7,671 nucleotides of DNA from positions 1 through 7,671 of the forward strand of contig JAITOH010000011.1 in NCBI GenBank assembly GCA_031290055.1, in the 5' to 3' direction. The stretch comes from Endomicrobium sp. GTDB taxonomy: Bacteria > Elusimicrobiota > Endomicrobiia > Endomicrobiales > Endomicrobiaceae. Every line of letters starts with the position of its first letter. The first letter of the stretch is position 1. Below are positions 1 to 6,719 of this stretch, one piece after another. The position numbers and the translations under genes are program-made. A model generated the notes under the pieces. That model was not told where the DNA came from, did no database searches, and saw nothing but the letters and a program-made list of their open reading frames with translations.

Positions 1-1583
1 TCTTCAGGAAACAGACCTATTTCAGTCTCTTTAGCTCCAGTTTTTCTATCTATCCTATCTATCATCCACTTTATAATTCTAGAATTATCTCTAAATCCAG
101 GCCACATAAACTTTCCATACTCATCTTTTCTAAACCAATTCACCATAAATATTTTATGAGGATTTGTTAATTTTTAACCAATATTAAGCCAAAGCTGAAA
201 ATAATCTCCCATATTATATCCACAAAAAGTTAGCATGGCCATAGGATCACGTCTTATATTACCAACTTTGCCACTTGAAGCTGCAGTTGTTTCAGATCCT
301 ATTATGGAAGCTGCAAATACACCACTACCCCAATCTTTTGTCTCATATACAAGAGGAATAGTATCAGCTCTTCGCCCACCGAAAATAATACCAGAAACAG
401 GAATTCCTTTAGGATTATCGAATTCTGGAGAAAGAGTTGGACAGTTATAAATTGAAACAGTAAATCTTGAGTTTGGATGAGCTACTGGTTTTCCTAAAAT
501 TTTATTATACTTTTGTCCTTGCCAATCAGTTAAATCTGATGGAATTTCATCTGAAACACCTTCCCACCAAGGAGTATTGTCACTATTATCAATACCGGTA
601 TTTGTAAATAGCGTAGGTGAAAATTTATCATTCTTAAGGGTTTTCATCATAATAGGATTCGTTTTTAGCCCTGTGCCTGGAGCAACCCCAAAAAAACCAG
701 CTTCAGGATTGATAGCATAAAGCCTCCCATCATCACCAATATTGATCCAAGCAATATCGTCTCCCAATGTCCAAACCTTATACCCCTTGAGTACTGGCTC
801 TAAAAGAGCAAGATTAGTTTTCCCACATGCGGAAGGAAAAGCTCCAAGAAAATATGTAATCTTTCCACTAGGGGATTGTACGCCTATAATAATCATATGT
901 TCGGCAAGCCAACCCTCTTTCCATCCCAAATAAGAACCGATTCTTAGAGAATAACACTTTTTACCAAGCAAAGCATTTCCGCCATAGCCTGAACCAAAAC
1001 TCATAACAACATTGTCTTGTGGAAAATGCATAATAAATCTTCTATCAGAATTAACATCTCCAATTGAGTGAATTCCCCTAAAAAAATCAGAAGAATCTCC
1101 TATTCTTTCAAGTGCTTGCTCTCCAACTCTTGCCATAATCCTCATACTTAACGCAACATAAATTGAATCTGTTACTTGTATACAGTTTTTTGCGTATTTT
1201 GATTTATAGGTTCCCATAATAAAAGGAATTACAAACATTGTTCTCTTCTTCATCGCATTTTTAAAAAAATTTATCATTTTCTCTTTCGCTAACTTCGGAT
1301 CCATCCAATTATTATTTAGTCCTGCCTCTTCCTTTGAAATAGTACAGACAAACGTCAAATGCTCAGTGCGTGCTACATCATTAGCATTTGAACTATGATA
1401 ATAGGAGTTTGGATATTCTTTGCCATTTAATTTCTTTAAAACAAGTCTTCCATCAACTTTAGACTTTTGAGCAATGTCTATCAATTTCTCCGCTTCCTGT
1501 TGCGATCCATTCATAATATAAACATCATCTGGTTGAAAGAGTTCTTGCATTTCTTTTATAAACAACTCAACTGGCTTACTCAC
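1..1583 (-). pseudogene. pckG: GTP-type phosphoenolpyruvate carboxykinase, interrupted by an in-frame TAA; 3' end beyond the window
   Basis: PEPCK (GTP) interconverts oxaloacetate + GTP and PEP + GDP + CO2 in the cytosol, linking the C4-acid pool to glycolysis or gluconeogenesis. The open frame from the GTG at 1583 gives 469 residues with the family motifs in order: substrate Arg72, metal-binding Lys209 and His229, the P-loop PSACGKTN at 250-257 with its reactive Cys253, GDDIAW at 274-279 and FGGRR at 401-405. A TAA at 176-174 then stops translation after LWLNIG. In the same frame, without any shift, the sequence continues [24 protein letters not shown] and on to the left edge, all recognisable PEPCK C-terminus. 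That lost part carries the aromatic residues that stack on the guanine base. The family is about 600 residues long, so the truncated product should be inactive. TAA ends several other genes here normally, so codon reassignment is unlikely. The stop may be a recent nonsense mutation, readthrough or a sequence error. Family identity is very secure; functional status is not. Confidence 0.92.
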
Positions 1584-1588
1584 TTAAT

Positions 1589-1597
1589 CCTCCTTTT
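1589..1597 (-). promoter_or_regulatory. Strong Shine-Dalgarno of pckG, fixing a GTG start
   Basis: AAAAGGAGG lies five nucleotides (ATTAA) before the GTG at 1583-1581. It is among the best ribosome binding sites in the window and supports GTG as the real start, giving MSKPVELF. The intact initiation signal suggests that expression, at least originally, was efficient. Confidence 0.8.
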
Positions 1598-1679
1598 ACT
1601 ATACGGGTAATGTGCAACAAAGTTTTCAAAAAACTATAACACACTAACTAAACACAGCACAAAGCTACTCTTTCTAGGT

Positions 1680-1707
1680 AATATATATTCAAATACAATT
1701 TTACCAA
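1680..1707 (-). promoter_or_regulatory. Possible sigma70-type promoter for pckG
   Basis: On the minus strand TTGGTA (1707-1702) and TATATT (1685-1680) are separated by 16 nt. The second box matches TATAAT at five of six positions; the first matches TTGACA weakly. An alternative pair lies slightly upstream, TTGTAA (1747-1742) followed after 17 nt by TAATAT. In DNA this rich in A and T such matches arise by chance, so this is only the best candidate in the gap. Confidence 0.2.
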
Positions 1708-1801
1708 CAGTAAAACAGATATTATCCACTTTGTACATATTTTACAATACAACTACAACATCACAAATAATCTTGAAGAATTTACTTAGGATCAAATATA
1801 C

Positions 1802-2314
1802 TTAATCCCAAATTATTTTTTCTACTTTTTCAAATATAATTTTTTTTACCGGATATATTTTTTCTACTATATCTTCAGGTTTAAACCATAACTTTATTTC
1901 TCTTTCAGATTCCAATAAATCAGATGAACAATGCACAACATTTTCATATACACCTTTTGTTGTTATTCTTCCATACGAACCCCTAATTGACATTGGATCG
2001 GCTTCTTCAGGATTTGTTGCGCCCACAATTCTTCTCATTCTTGCAATAGCATCTTCCCCTTGATAAACAAAAGCCAATATTCTATCATAAAACTCTCCAT
2101 AAATCTTGCCCTGAAAATATTCCACAAGGTCAGTAAAGAAAGGTTTATTTCTAAGTTTATAATAATGAGCTTCTGCTAACTTTTTATGAACTCTAATTAT
2201 TTTTGTTCCTATAATTGCCGCTCTTGCTTCTGAAAATTTAGCCAAAACATTTCCAGTCAAAGACTTTTTAATACCATCGGGCTTAATTAAAATCAAAAGG
2301 TGCTCAATTGCCAT
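1802..2314 (-). CDS. ndk: Nucleoside diphosphate kinase (170 aa, longer than usual)
   Basis: NDK transfers the gamma phosphate between nucleoside triphosphates and diphosphates through a phosphohistidine, balancing NTP and dNTP pools. Numbering from the upstream ATG at 2317, the protein shows IKPDG (11-15), KPFF (58-61), the nucleotide-binding stretch RMRRIVGATNP (93-103), IRGSYG (111-116) and the active-site block ENVVHCSSD (125-133), with the catalytic His at 129. Typical bacterial NDKs are about 140 residues. The extra length here comes from a short insertion around residues 69-79 and a longer charged C-terminal tail after about residue 145. Two ATGs are adjacent (2317 and 2314); I choose the second because it sits five nt from a GGGAG Shine-Dalgarno, against two nt for the first. 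The start lies inside the last codons of pssA, so co-transcription and probable translational coupling are inferred. Identity is firm. Confidence 0.93.
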   Translation of the reverse strand: MAIEHLLILIKPDGIKKSLTGNVLAKFSEARAAIIGTKIIRVHKKLAEAHYYKLRNKPFFTDLVEYFQGKIYGEFYDRILAFVYQGEDAIARMRRIVGATNPEEADPMSIRGSYGRITTKGVYENVVHCSSDLLESEREIKLWFKPEDIVEKIYPVKKIIFEKVEKIIWD

Positions 2315-3119
2315 CATTTCTCCCTTTTATATAAATTCTCCAATATTTCATCACATAATTAAACAAACCTGAAATAGAATACAATGTGAATAATATAAAA
2401 ATAATATTCTGTGGAAAAGTGATCATAAGCCATATGACAACAATCATTAAAATTAAAAATCTAAAAGCTTTCGGTTTTGAAAAATCTATTTTTTTAAACG
2501 AAATATAAGGGATATTTGAAACCATAAGTAGGGACAAAAACAACATTGCAATAGGCATTGTTTTAAAAAACACAGGCATATTTTTCATTAAAATTGGTAT
2601 TGTTTTAAACGTTAAAGACTGACCTGGATCTGCAGCAAACAGTTCATAGCTTAATACAAAAGATACTAAAACCCCAGCTGAAGCTGGAGTTGGCAGTCCA
2701 ATAAAAGAATTACGCCTTACCACACCATTGTTTTTAGCCTTAACATTAAATCTTGCAAGTCTAAAAGCACTACACAAAATAAATAATACAGCTATTGCTA
2801 GGCCAACCTTATCCATTGTATTTAAAACTAATTGGTACATCATTACAGACGGTGCAAGTCCAAAAGAAATCAAATCGCTTAAAGAATCAAACTGAACCCC
2901 AAACTCGCTTGTGGTTTTCGTTATTCTAGCAATTCTCCCATCCATAACATCAAAAGCTATAGCAAGCATAAGAAACCATGCCGCTTTCGTAAAAGTTCCG
3001 TTTATTGAAGAAATTATCGATAAATAACCAAACGTCATATTACCACATGTAAACAAACTTGGTATTATATAAATGCCTCTTTTCAATCCACCACTCATTT
3101 TTATTTCCATATTTAACAT
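2304..3119 (-). CDS. pssA: CDP-diacylglycerol-serine O-phosphatidyltransferase (type II, integral membrane)
   Basis: PssA condenses CDP-diacylglycerol with L-serine to phosphatidylserine in the inner membrane, the committed step towards phosphatidylethanolamine. The CDP-alcohol phosphatidyltransferase signature is complete: Asp57, Asp60-Gly61, Ala64-Arg65, Gly74, Asp78 and Asp82 (DVMDGRIAR, then GVQFDSLSD), with all four acidic residues that bind the metal and CDP. Hydrophobic segments near 15-35, 42-57, 105-122, 140-160, 185-203 and 220-256 fit the multi-spanning fold of the Bacillus-type enzyme, and 271 residues is a normal length. The ATG at 3119 overlaps the psd stop in the string TTATGTTAA and has no strong Shine-Dalgarno, which points to termination-reinitiation coupling. 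In-frame ATGs at 3110 and 3098 are alternatives; 3098 would give MSGGLKRG, close to the usual family N-terminus. The TGA at 2306-2304 lies inside ndk. Function is secure; the exact start is not. Confidence 0.94.
   Translation of the reverse strand: MLNMEIKMSGGLKRGIYIIPSLFTCGNMTFGYLSIISSINGTFTKAAWFLMLAIAFDVMDGRIARITKTTSEFGVQFDSLSDLISFGLAPSVMMYQLVLNTMDKVGLAIAVLFILCSAFRLARFNVKAKNNGVVRRNSFIGLPTPASAGVLVSFVLSYELFAADPGQSLTFKTIPILMKNMPVFFKTMPIAMLFLSLLMVSNIPYISFKKIDFSKPKAFRFLILMIVVIWLMITFPQNIIFILFTLYSISGLFNYVMKYWRIYIKGRNDGN
2320..2328 (-). promoter_or_regulatory. Shine-Dalgarno of ndk inside the pssA 3' end
   Basis: AAAAGGGAG within the last codons of pssA precedes two tandem ATG codons. Spacing to the second ATG (2314) is five nt, which decides the start in favour of that codon. 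Confidence 0.6.
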
Positions 3120-3730
3120 AAAATTGCAAATATCGTTACGCCGGATACAACTTTATCACCTTGTTTCACTTTAATATCAACATTTTTTGGCAGGTGCAAA
3201 TCAACCTGTGAACTGAACTTTATTAGGCCTATTTTATCACCAATTTTTAAAAAATCCCCAGGATTCACCCACGATACACATCTTCTTGCAAGTATCCCTG
3301 CAATTTGTTTAACAATGTATTTTCCATTTTCATTTTCTATAGTTATAACATTCTGTTCGTTAACTACATGCGCTCTAGGATTCATAGCTCTTAAGAACTT
3401 TCCAGGGTTATACTCAACTTTTAAGACTTTTCCGGAAACTGGCGAGCGCTGCAAATGGACATCCAACACAGACAAAAACACCCTTATGACTTTCTCAGTT
3501 TCATTTTCGCTCAGTTCTATAATTGTCCCGTTGCACGGTGAGAGCACTAAATTGTTTCCTTGTGTTACTTTTATTTCCGGATCTCTAAAAAAATACAAAC
3601 AAAACACCGAAACCAGACAACACAAAATTCCAATCAGAATCGAAATCAGACCATAATTAGCAACAAGAGACATTATACCTAAAACAAGCGAGACACCAAC
3701 AAACGGATATCCTTCCTTTACAATTCTCAC
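3113..3730 (-). CDS. psd: Phosphatidylserine decarboxylase proenzyme, short form, with altered maturation-site residues
   Basis: Psd decarboxylates phosphatidylserine to phosphatidylethanolamine using a pyruvoyl group that the proenzyme makes by cutting itself before a serine. This 205-residue protein matches the short bacterial/archaeal-like class: two membrane segments (about 9-47), FFRDPE (47-52), an SPxxG motif (64-68), VHLQRSPVSG (91-100) with His92, and the C-terminal FSSQVDLHLP (172-181). Two positions depart from what I know of the family. The usual Asp of SPADG is Asn67 (AAC), and the Gly before the cleavage serine is Ser173 (AGT), giving Ser-Ser instead of Gly-Ser. Each is a single G-to-A change. 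The frame is otherwise intact, so the gene is either a working variant or an enzyme losing self-processing. The GTG start at 3730 is preceded by AAGGGA about seven nt upstream. The stop overlaps the pssA start, placing the two consecutive pathway enzymes in one translationally coupled unit. Confidence 0.9.
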   Translation of the reverse strand: MRIVKEGYPFVGVSLVLGIMSLVANYGLISILIGILCCLVSVFCLYFFRDPEIKVTQGNNLVLSPCNGTIIELSENETEKVIRVFLSVLDVHLQRSPVSGKVLKVEYNPGKFLRAMNPRAHVVNEQNVITIENENGKYIVKQIAGILARRCVSWVNPGDFLKIGDKIGLIKFSSQVDLHLPKNVDIKVKQGDKVVSGVTIFAILC

Positions 3731-3790
3731 AAAACATTCCCTTCTTTACCCTTACTAGAATCACATGGGTGAAACAAGGTGATTTTAGTA

Positions 3791-3822
3791 AAAATATAAT
3801 GTAATGTCAAAAATTACATGAT
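3791..3822 (-). terminator. Hairpin with U-rich tail after prfB
   Basis: ATGTAAT and ATTACAT (3819-3813 and 3805-3799) form a perfect 7-bp stem with a 7-nt loop, extendable by two pairs past a mismatch, followed on the minus strand by TATATTTTT. It lies between the prfB stop and the psd start, where a weak terminator or attenuator would make sense. The stem is AU-rich, so efficiency is doubtful. A second 7-nt inverted repeat (3754-3760 with 3838-3844) brackets it and could be chance. Confidence 0.35.
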
Positions 3823-3844
3823 AAAAAATTAAATTACTTCTAGT

Positions 3845-4931
3845 TCAACTATTTAACTTCCAATATAAATAAGCACTTATGAAGCCATCAATTTCTCCAT
3901 TCATAACCAAATCTATACATGACATTTCACAACCTGTTCTGTGATCTTTCACTAGTTGATAAGGCATAAAAATATAGGAACGTATCTGATTACCCCATTC
4001 TATGGCACTTTTTTCACCATGATGCTTCTCAGAAGAAATCCGCTGTTTTTTTTGTTCAAGTTCATAAAGTTTAGCTTTTAGGAGTTTCATTGCAATTGAT
4101 TTATTTTTTATTTGTGAACGCTCATTCTGCGATTGTACTACTAGTCTTGTTGCCAAATGCGTTATTCTTACTGCTGAATCTGTTTTATTTACATGTTGGC
4201 CACCTGCTCCAGAAGATCTATATGTATCAATTCTTATATCTCTATCCTTAATAATTATATCAATGTCGTCATCATCTACTTCAGGTATTACATCAACAGA
4301 ACTAAACGATGTATGACGCCTCTTGTTTGAATCAAAAGGTGATATTCTAACAAGTCTATGAACACCTATTTCAGATTGTAATAATCTGAAAACAGATTCT
4401 CCTTTTAAGATAATTGTTGTATTTTTTATGCCTGTTTCCTCTCCATACAAACTATCAATAACTTCCATTTCAAAACCATTATTTCCTGCCCATTTTGAAT
4501 ACATCCTAAGCAACATATGTGCCCAATCGCATGATTCTGTTCCACCTGCACCAGCATGTATGGACATAATTGCATTATTTTTATCAAACTCTCCAACAGG
4601 TAACTTTACTTTAATTACAAAATCTAATAATTCTTTCTCGAACTTTTTACTACAATTTTCGATATCTTTTAAAAGAGTTTCATCATTTTCAATAACAGCT
4701 AACTTCTTTAAATCCATTAAATCTTTAAGCTGTACACATAATTTATTGTATAATGTGCAGACATTCTTTAAACAACTAAGTTGCCCCATAATTTTCTTAG
4801 ATTGGTCCTTATCATCCCAAAAATTTGGTTTTGATACTTCAAATTCAAGGCTCTTAATTTGGATTTTTTTTGAATCCAAATCAAAGAGACCTTCTTAGGA
4901 GATCTAGTTTTCCCCTTTGCAATCGAAGCAT
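3845..4931 (-). CDS. prfB: Peptide chain release factor 2, expressed by +1 programmed frameshift
   Basis: RF2 recognises UGA and UAA in the ribosomal A site and triggers hydrolysis of peptidyl-tRNA. The product carries the stop-codon reading tripeptide SPF (197-199) in VRISPFDS and the catalytic GGQ (243-245) in SSGAGGQHVNKTD. The true start is the ATG at 4931: sixteen codons (MLRLQRGKLDLLRRSL) run into an in-frame TGA at 4883-4881. Slipping +1 on CTT skips base 4883 and resumes at GAT, giving LRRSLDLDSKK, which lines up with LRGYLDYDAKK of Escherichia coli RF2. The full protein is then 361 residues, close to the 365 of E. coli. The long open frame alone would begin at an internal TTG (4879) and lose the N-terminus. 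A good AAAGGAG Shine-Dalgarno lies seven nt before the ATG. Coding parts are 4931-4884 and 4882-3845. In this recoding mechanism low RF2 favours the shift, so the gene regulates itself. Confidence 0.96.
4881..4895 (-). promoter_or_regulatory. prfB +1 programmed ribosomal frameshift site
   Basis: Read on the minus strand as AGA AGG TCT CTT TGA, the site has every element of the bacterial RF2 recoding signal. It has an internal Shine-Dalgarno-like AGAAGG (4895-4890), exactly three nt of spacing (TCT), the slippery CTT (4886-4884) and the UGA (4883-4881) read poorly when RF2 is scarce. Protein similarity to RF2 continues across the site only if the frame changes by +1, confirming its use. The base after the stop is T, where E. 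coli has C. Confidence 0.95.
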
Positions 4932-4948
4932 TTTAAAGCTCCTTTAAA
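4932..4948 (-). promoter_or_regulatory. Inverted repeat enclosing the prfB ribosome binding site
   Basis: TTTAAAG, a GAG loop and CTTTAAA form a perfect 7-bp stem that ends at the base just before the prfB ATG. The Shine-Dalgarno AAAGGAG (4945-4939) lies half in the stem and half in the loop. The stem is mostly A-U pairs, so it would be a weak, possibly temperature-sensitive or ribosome-competed structure. The ribosome binding site role is well supported; a regulatory role for the hairpin is inference. Confidence 0.6.
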
Positions 4949-5062
4949 CCACGCATTACGAATAAAATATTCAGAAGAATTTACAATTAAAAAACACTTT
5001 GGAGTAACCAAATAGAAAAACATAAAATTTTTAGTAAATTTCCACTCATCTTATCATTTTAT

Positions 5063-5085
5063 AAAAAATTAAAACACGTATTTTA
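5063..5085 (-). terminator. Weak terminator-like hairpin after lnt
   Basis: TAAAAT, an ACGT loop and GTTTTA (5085-5070) form a 6-bp stem including one G-U pair, followed by ATTTTTT. It is about 30 nt past the lnt stop, where termination would be expected, but the stem is short and A-U rich. Confidence 0.27.
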
Positions 5086-5113
5086 GTATATCTCTTAACA
5101 CAAATAAATCCAA
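5085..5113 (-). promoter_or_regulatory. Possible promoter for prfB
   Basis: TTGGAT (5113-5108), 17 nt of spacer and TATACT (5090-5085) lie directly after the lnt stop codon. The second box matches TATAAT at five of six positions, the first only at TTG. A start near 5078 would give prfB a leader of about 150 nt and would place the hairpin just described in the first transcribed bases, so the promoter and terminator readings compete. Confidence 0.22.
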
Positions 5114-5117
5114 ATTT

Positions 5118-6719
5118 TTATGTGATACACTTAAAAGGGGCCATCCGCCGTGTAAAAAATACTATTGTTAGCAATAGTACACTACATAGATATATAAACA
5201 AATCGCCATGCTTTGTATAAAAAGTTTGAAAATTATTTTGGGAAAAACACCCTGTAAGTAAGATATTTTTCGATAATGAAGATTTTACAGTAATTATGCC
5301 AGATGGTTCAATAATTCCAGAAATTCCTGAATTTGCAGACACTAAAACAACTTTGCGAGTTTCAATAGCTCTGAATATATTCATTACAAAATGTTGATCA
5401 GGAACTGGTGTAGTTAAGAACCAAGCATCATTTGTGTGATTTGTAAGAACTTTTGCACCTGCAAGAGCAAATCTTCTTGAAATATTTGGAAAAAAATTTT
5501 CAGAGCAAATAATTGCCCCAAGATATATTTGACCGTTGTTAAAAATGTTTGCATCTGTACCTTTTACAAAATCTCCAACTTGATTTAAATTTCTCAAAAA
5601 TTTCAAAAATAAAGATTCAAATGGAATGTATTCTCCGAAAGGGATTAAATGATTTTTTTTATGTATAGTTTTATACTTCCTACCATGTTCGAACGCAAAA
5701 ACACTATTAAATAAGTTCCCATTTTCATCTTTATGCAAGGATCCTACTATGTTAAATCCTCCAGCTGTTTTTGTTATAAATTTTGTCTCATCATAAAGTC
5801 GTTTATACTCTGAAATAGATGCTGGAAACACAGTTTCAGGCCATAAGACTAAGTCACATTTTGTTTTGGAAATTTCAACGGCTAACTTTCTAAGGGCAGA
5901 TAAAATATCATTTTTATAACGTCGATCCCATTTTTTATACTGATCAATATTTGGCTGTACAATAGCAACGGAAAACTCTTTATCACCAAAAAATTTAAAT
6001 TTATTGATTCTAAATGCTCCAAACAATAAAACTGTTGACATAAAGATTAAACCCAAAGTTAGAAAATTATTCCATAAATATTGTTTTTTGTTTTTTATTT
6101 TCACCAATTCTCTTAAATTGGGGTTTTTACGGAAAAATTTAAGAACATAGAATGGTTGTTTTGAATTTGAAATCCAAAAATAAAAACATAAGTTCCAAAA
6201 TATTACAATAAAAGACACACCGTATACGCCAGTAAATTCGGCTATTTGTATTATCGCTGTAAATTTAAACTGAGAATATCCAACTAACATCCACGGAAAT
6301 CCCGTAAGAAAATACGTTCTGACATACTCTAGCAAAATCCAAATACACGAACCTGAGAAAACTATAAGAATATTAGAACCTAGTTTTTTTTTAAATACAT
6401 TTAAAAAAAAACTCCACACCCCCCAATACAACGAAAGATAAATCCACATAACACAAGCTACAATTATTGTTTGGCAATAAATTCCAGTGCTAAACTCGAC
6501 AACTGCTATAATCCAATAAAGCCCTAATACATTAAAAACTCCACCAGAAATAAATCCATAAAAAAAAGAATATTTTGTATTTGCCTTCATTGTTGCAGAA
6601 ATAAGAGGAATAAAAGATACCCACATTAAAAAAAATAAATTCAGTCTAGGAAACGCACATACAGTTAGCAAACCTGTGCTAACGCAAGGGATGATTATTC
6701 TATAAATTATTCTTTTCAT
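5118..6719 (-). CDS. lnt: Apolipoprotein N-acyltransferase
   Basis: Lnt performs the last step of lipoprotein maturation, moving an acyl chain from a phospholipid to the N-terminal diacylglyceryl-cysteine at the periplasmic face of the inner membrane. Numbered from the GTG at 6722, the N-terminal half is strongly hydrophobic (segments near 5-42, 53-77, 84-110, 117-137, 158-184, 217-237), followed by a nitrilase-like domain from about 250 to 490 and a final segment (506-524). The catalytic triad is present: Glu296 in LWPE, Lys356 in KKNHLIPFGE and Cys406 in GAIICSE. The supporting Glu364 and Glu408 and the NDAWF motif (431-435) are also there. Length (533) resembles E. coli Lnt (about 512). 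GTG (6722) and ATG (6719) are adjacent; I prefer ATG. The Shine-Dalgarno is poor (GAAAG), so initiation may depend on upstream translation. Its presence implies triacylated lipoproteins and an outer membrane. Function is secure. Confidence 0.95.
   Translation of the reverse strand: MKRIIYRIIIPCVSTGLLTVCAFPRLNLFFLMWVSFIPLISATMKANTKYSFFYGFISGGVFNVLGLYWIIAVVEFSTGIYCQTIIVACVMWIYLSLYWGVWSFFLNVFKKKLGSNILIVFSGSCIWILLEYVRTYFLTGFPWMLVGYSQFKFTAIIQIAEFTGVYGVSFIVIFWNLCFYFWISNSKQPFYVLKFFRKNPNLRELVKIKNKKQYLWNNFLTLGLIFMSTVLLFGAFRINKFKFFGDKEFSVAIVQPNIDQYKKWDRRYKNDILSALRKLAVEISKTKCDLVLWPETVFPASISEYKRLYDETKFITKTAGGFNIVGSLHKDENGNLFNSVFAFEHGRKYKTIHKKNHLIPFGEYIPFESLFLKFLRNLNQVGDFVKGTDANIFNNGQIYLGAIICSENFFPNISRRFALAGAKVLTNHTNDAWFLTTPVPDQHFVMNIFRAIETRKVVLVSANSGISGIIEPSGIITVKSSLSKNILLTGCFSQNNFQTFYTKHGDLFIYLCSVLLLTIVFFTRRMAPFKCIT

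Larger units (their letters stand above)
1584..1801 (-). other. pckG leader / ndk-pckG intergenic region
   Basis: These 218 nt separate the stop of ndk from the start of pckG and hold no convincing ORF. The region contains several weak sigma70-like combinations and a perfect 6-bp inverted repeat with a 3-nt loop at 1621-1635 (AGTTTT, then AAAACT), about 40 nt upstream of the pckG start. I see no clear intrinsic terminator for the upstream genes. The gap is the largest in the window and suggests pckG has its own transcription start, unlike the overlapped ndk-pssA-psd block. Confidence 0.5.

Noticed and set aside
174..176. Reassignment of TAA to an amino acid in this organism.
   Set aside because: ndk, psd, lnt and secA end with TAA where their families end, and RF2 is intact, so TAA is used as a normal stop here.
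235..933. Plus-strand open frames of 63-71 codons inside pckG.
   Set aside because: They are antisense shadows of the PEPCK coding sequence, without ribosome binding sites or recognisable products.
3315..3656. A 113-codon plus-strand frame antisense to psd.
   Set aside because: It mirrors a clear Psd reading frame and shows no family features.
3754..3844. The 7-nt inverted repeat ACTAGAA/TTCTAGT framing the prfB-psd gap, considered as a mobile-element scar or terminal repeat.
   Set aside because: It is too short, has no target duplication and encloses only a terminator-like hairpin.
4428..4898. A 156-codon plus-strand frame antisense to prfB.
   Set aside because: It lies entirely over RF2, whose motifs are unambiguous, and encodes a composition typical of an antisense shadow.
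4904..5023. A 39-codon minus-strand frame (start 5023, stop TAG at 4904) running into the prfB start and ending with a C-x-x-C pair.
   Set aside because: It has no Shine-Dalgarno, overlaps the real prfB ribosome binding site and first codons, and resembles no family I know. Chance is the simpler explanation.
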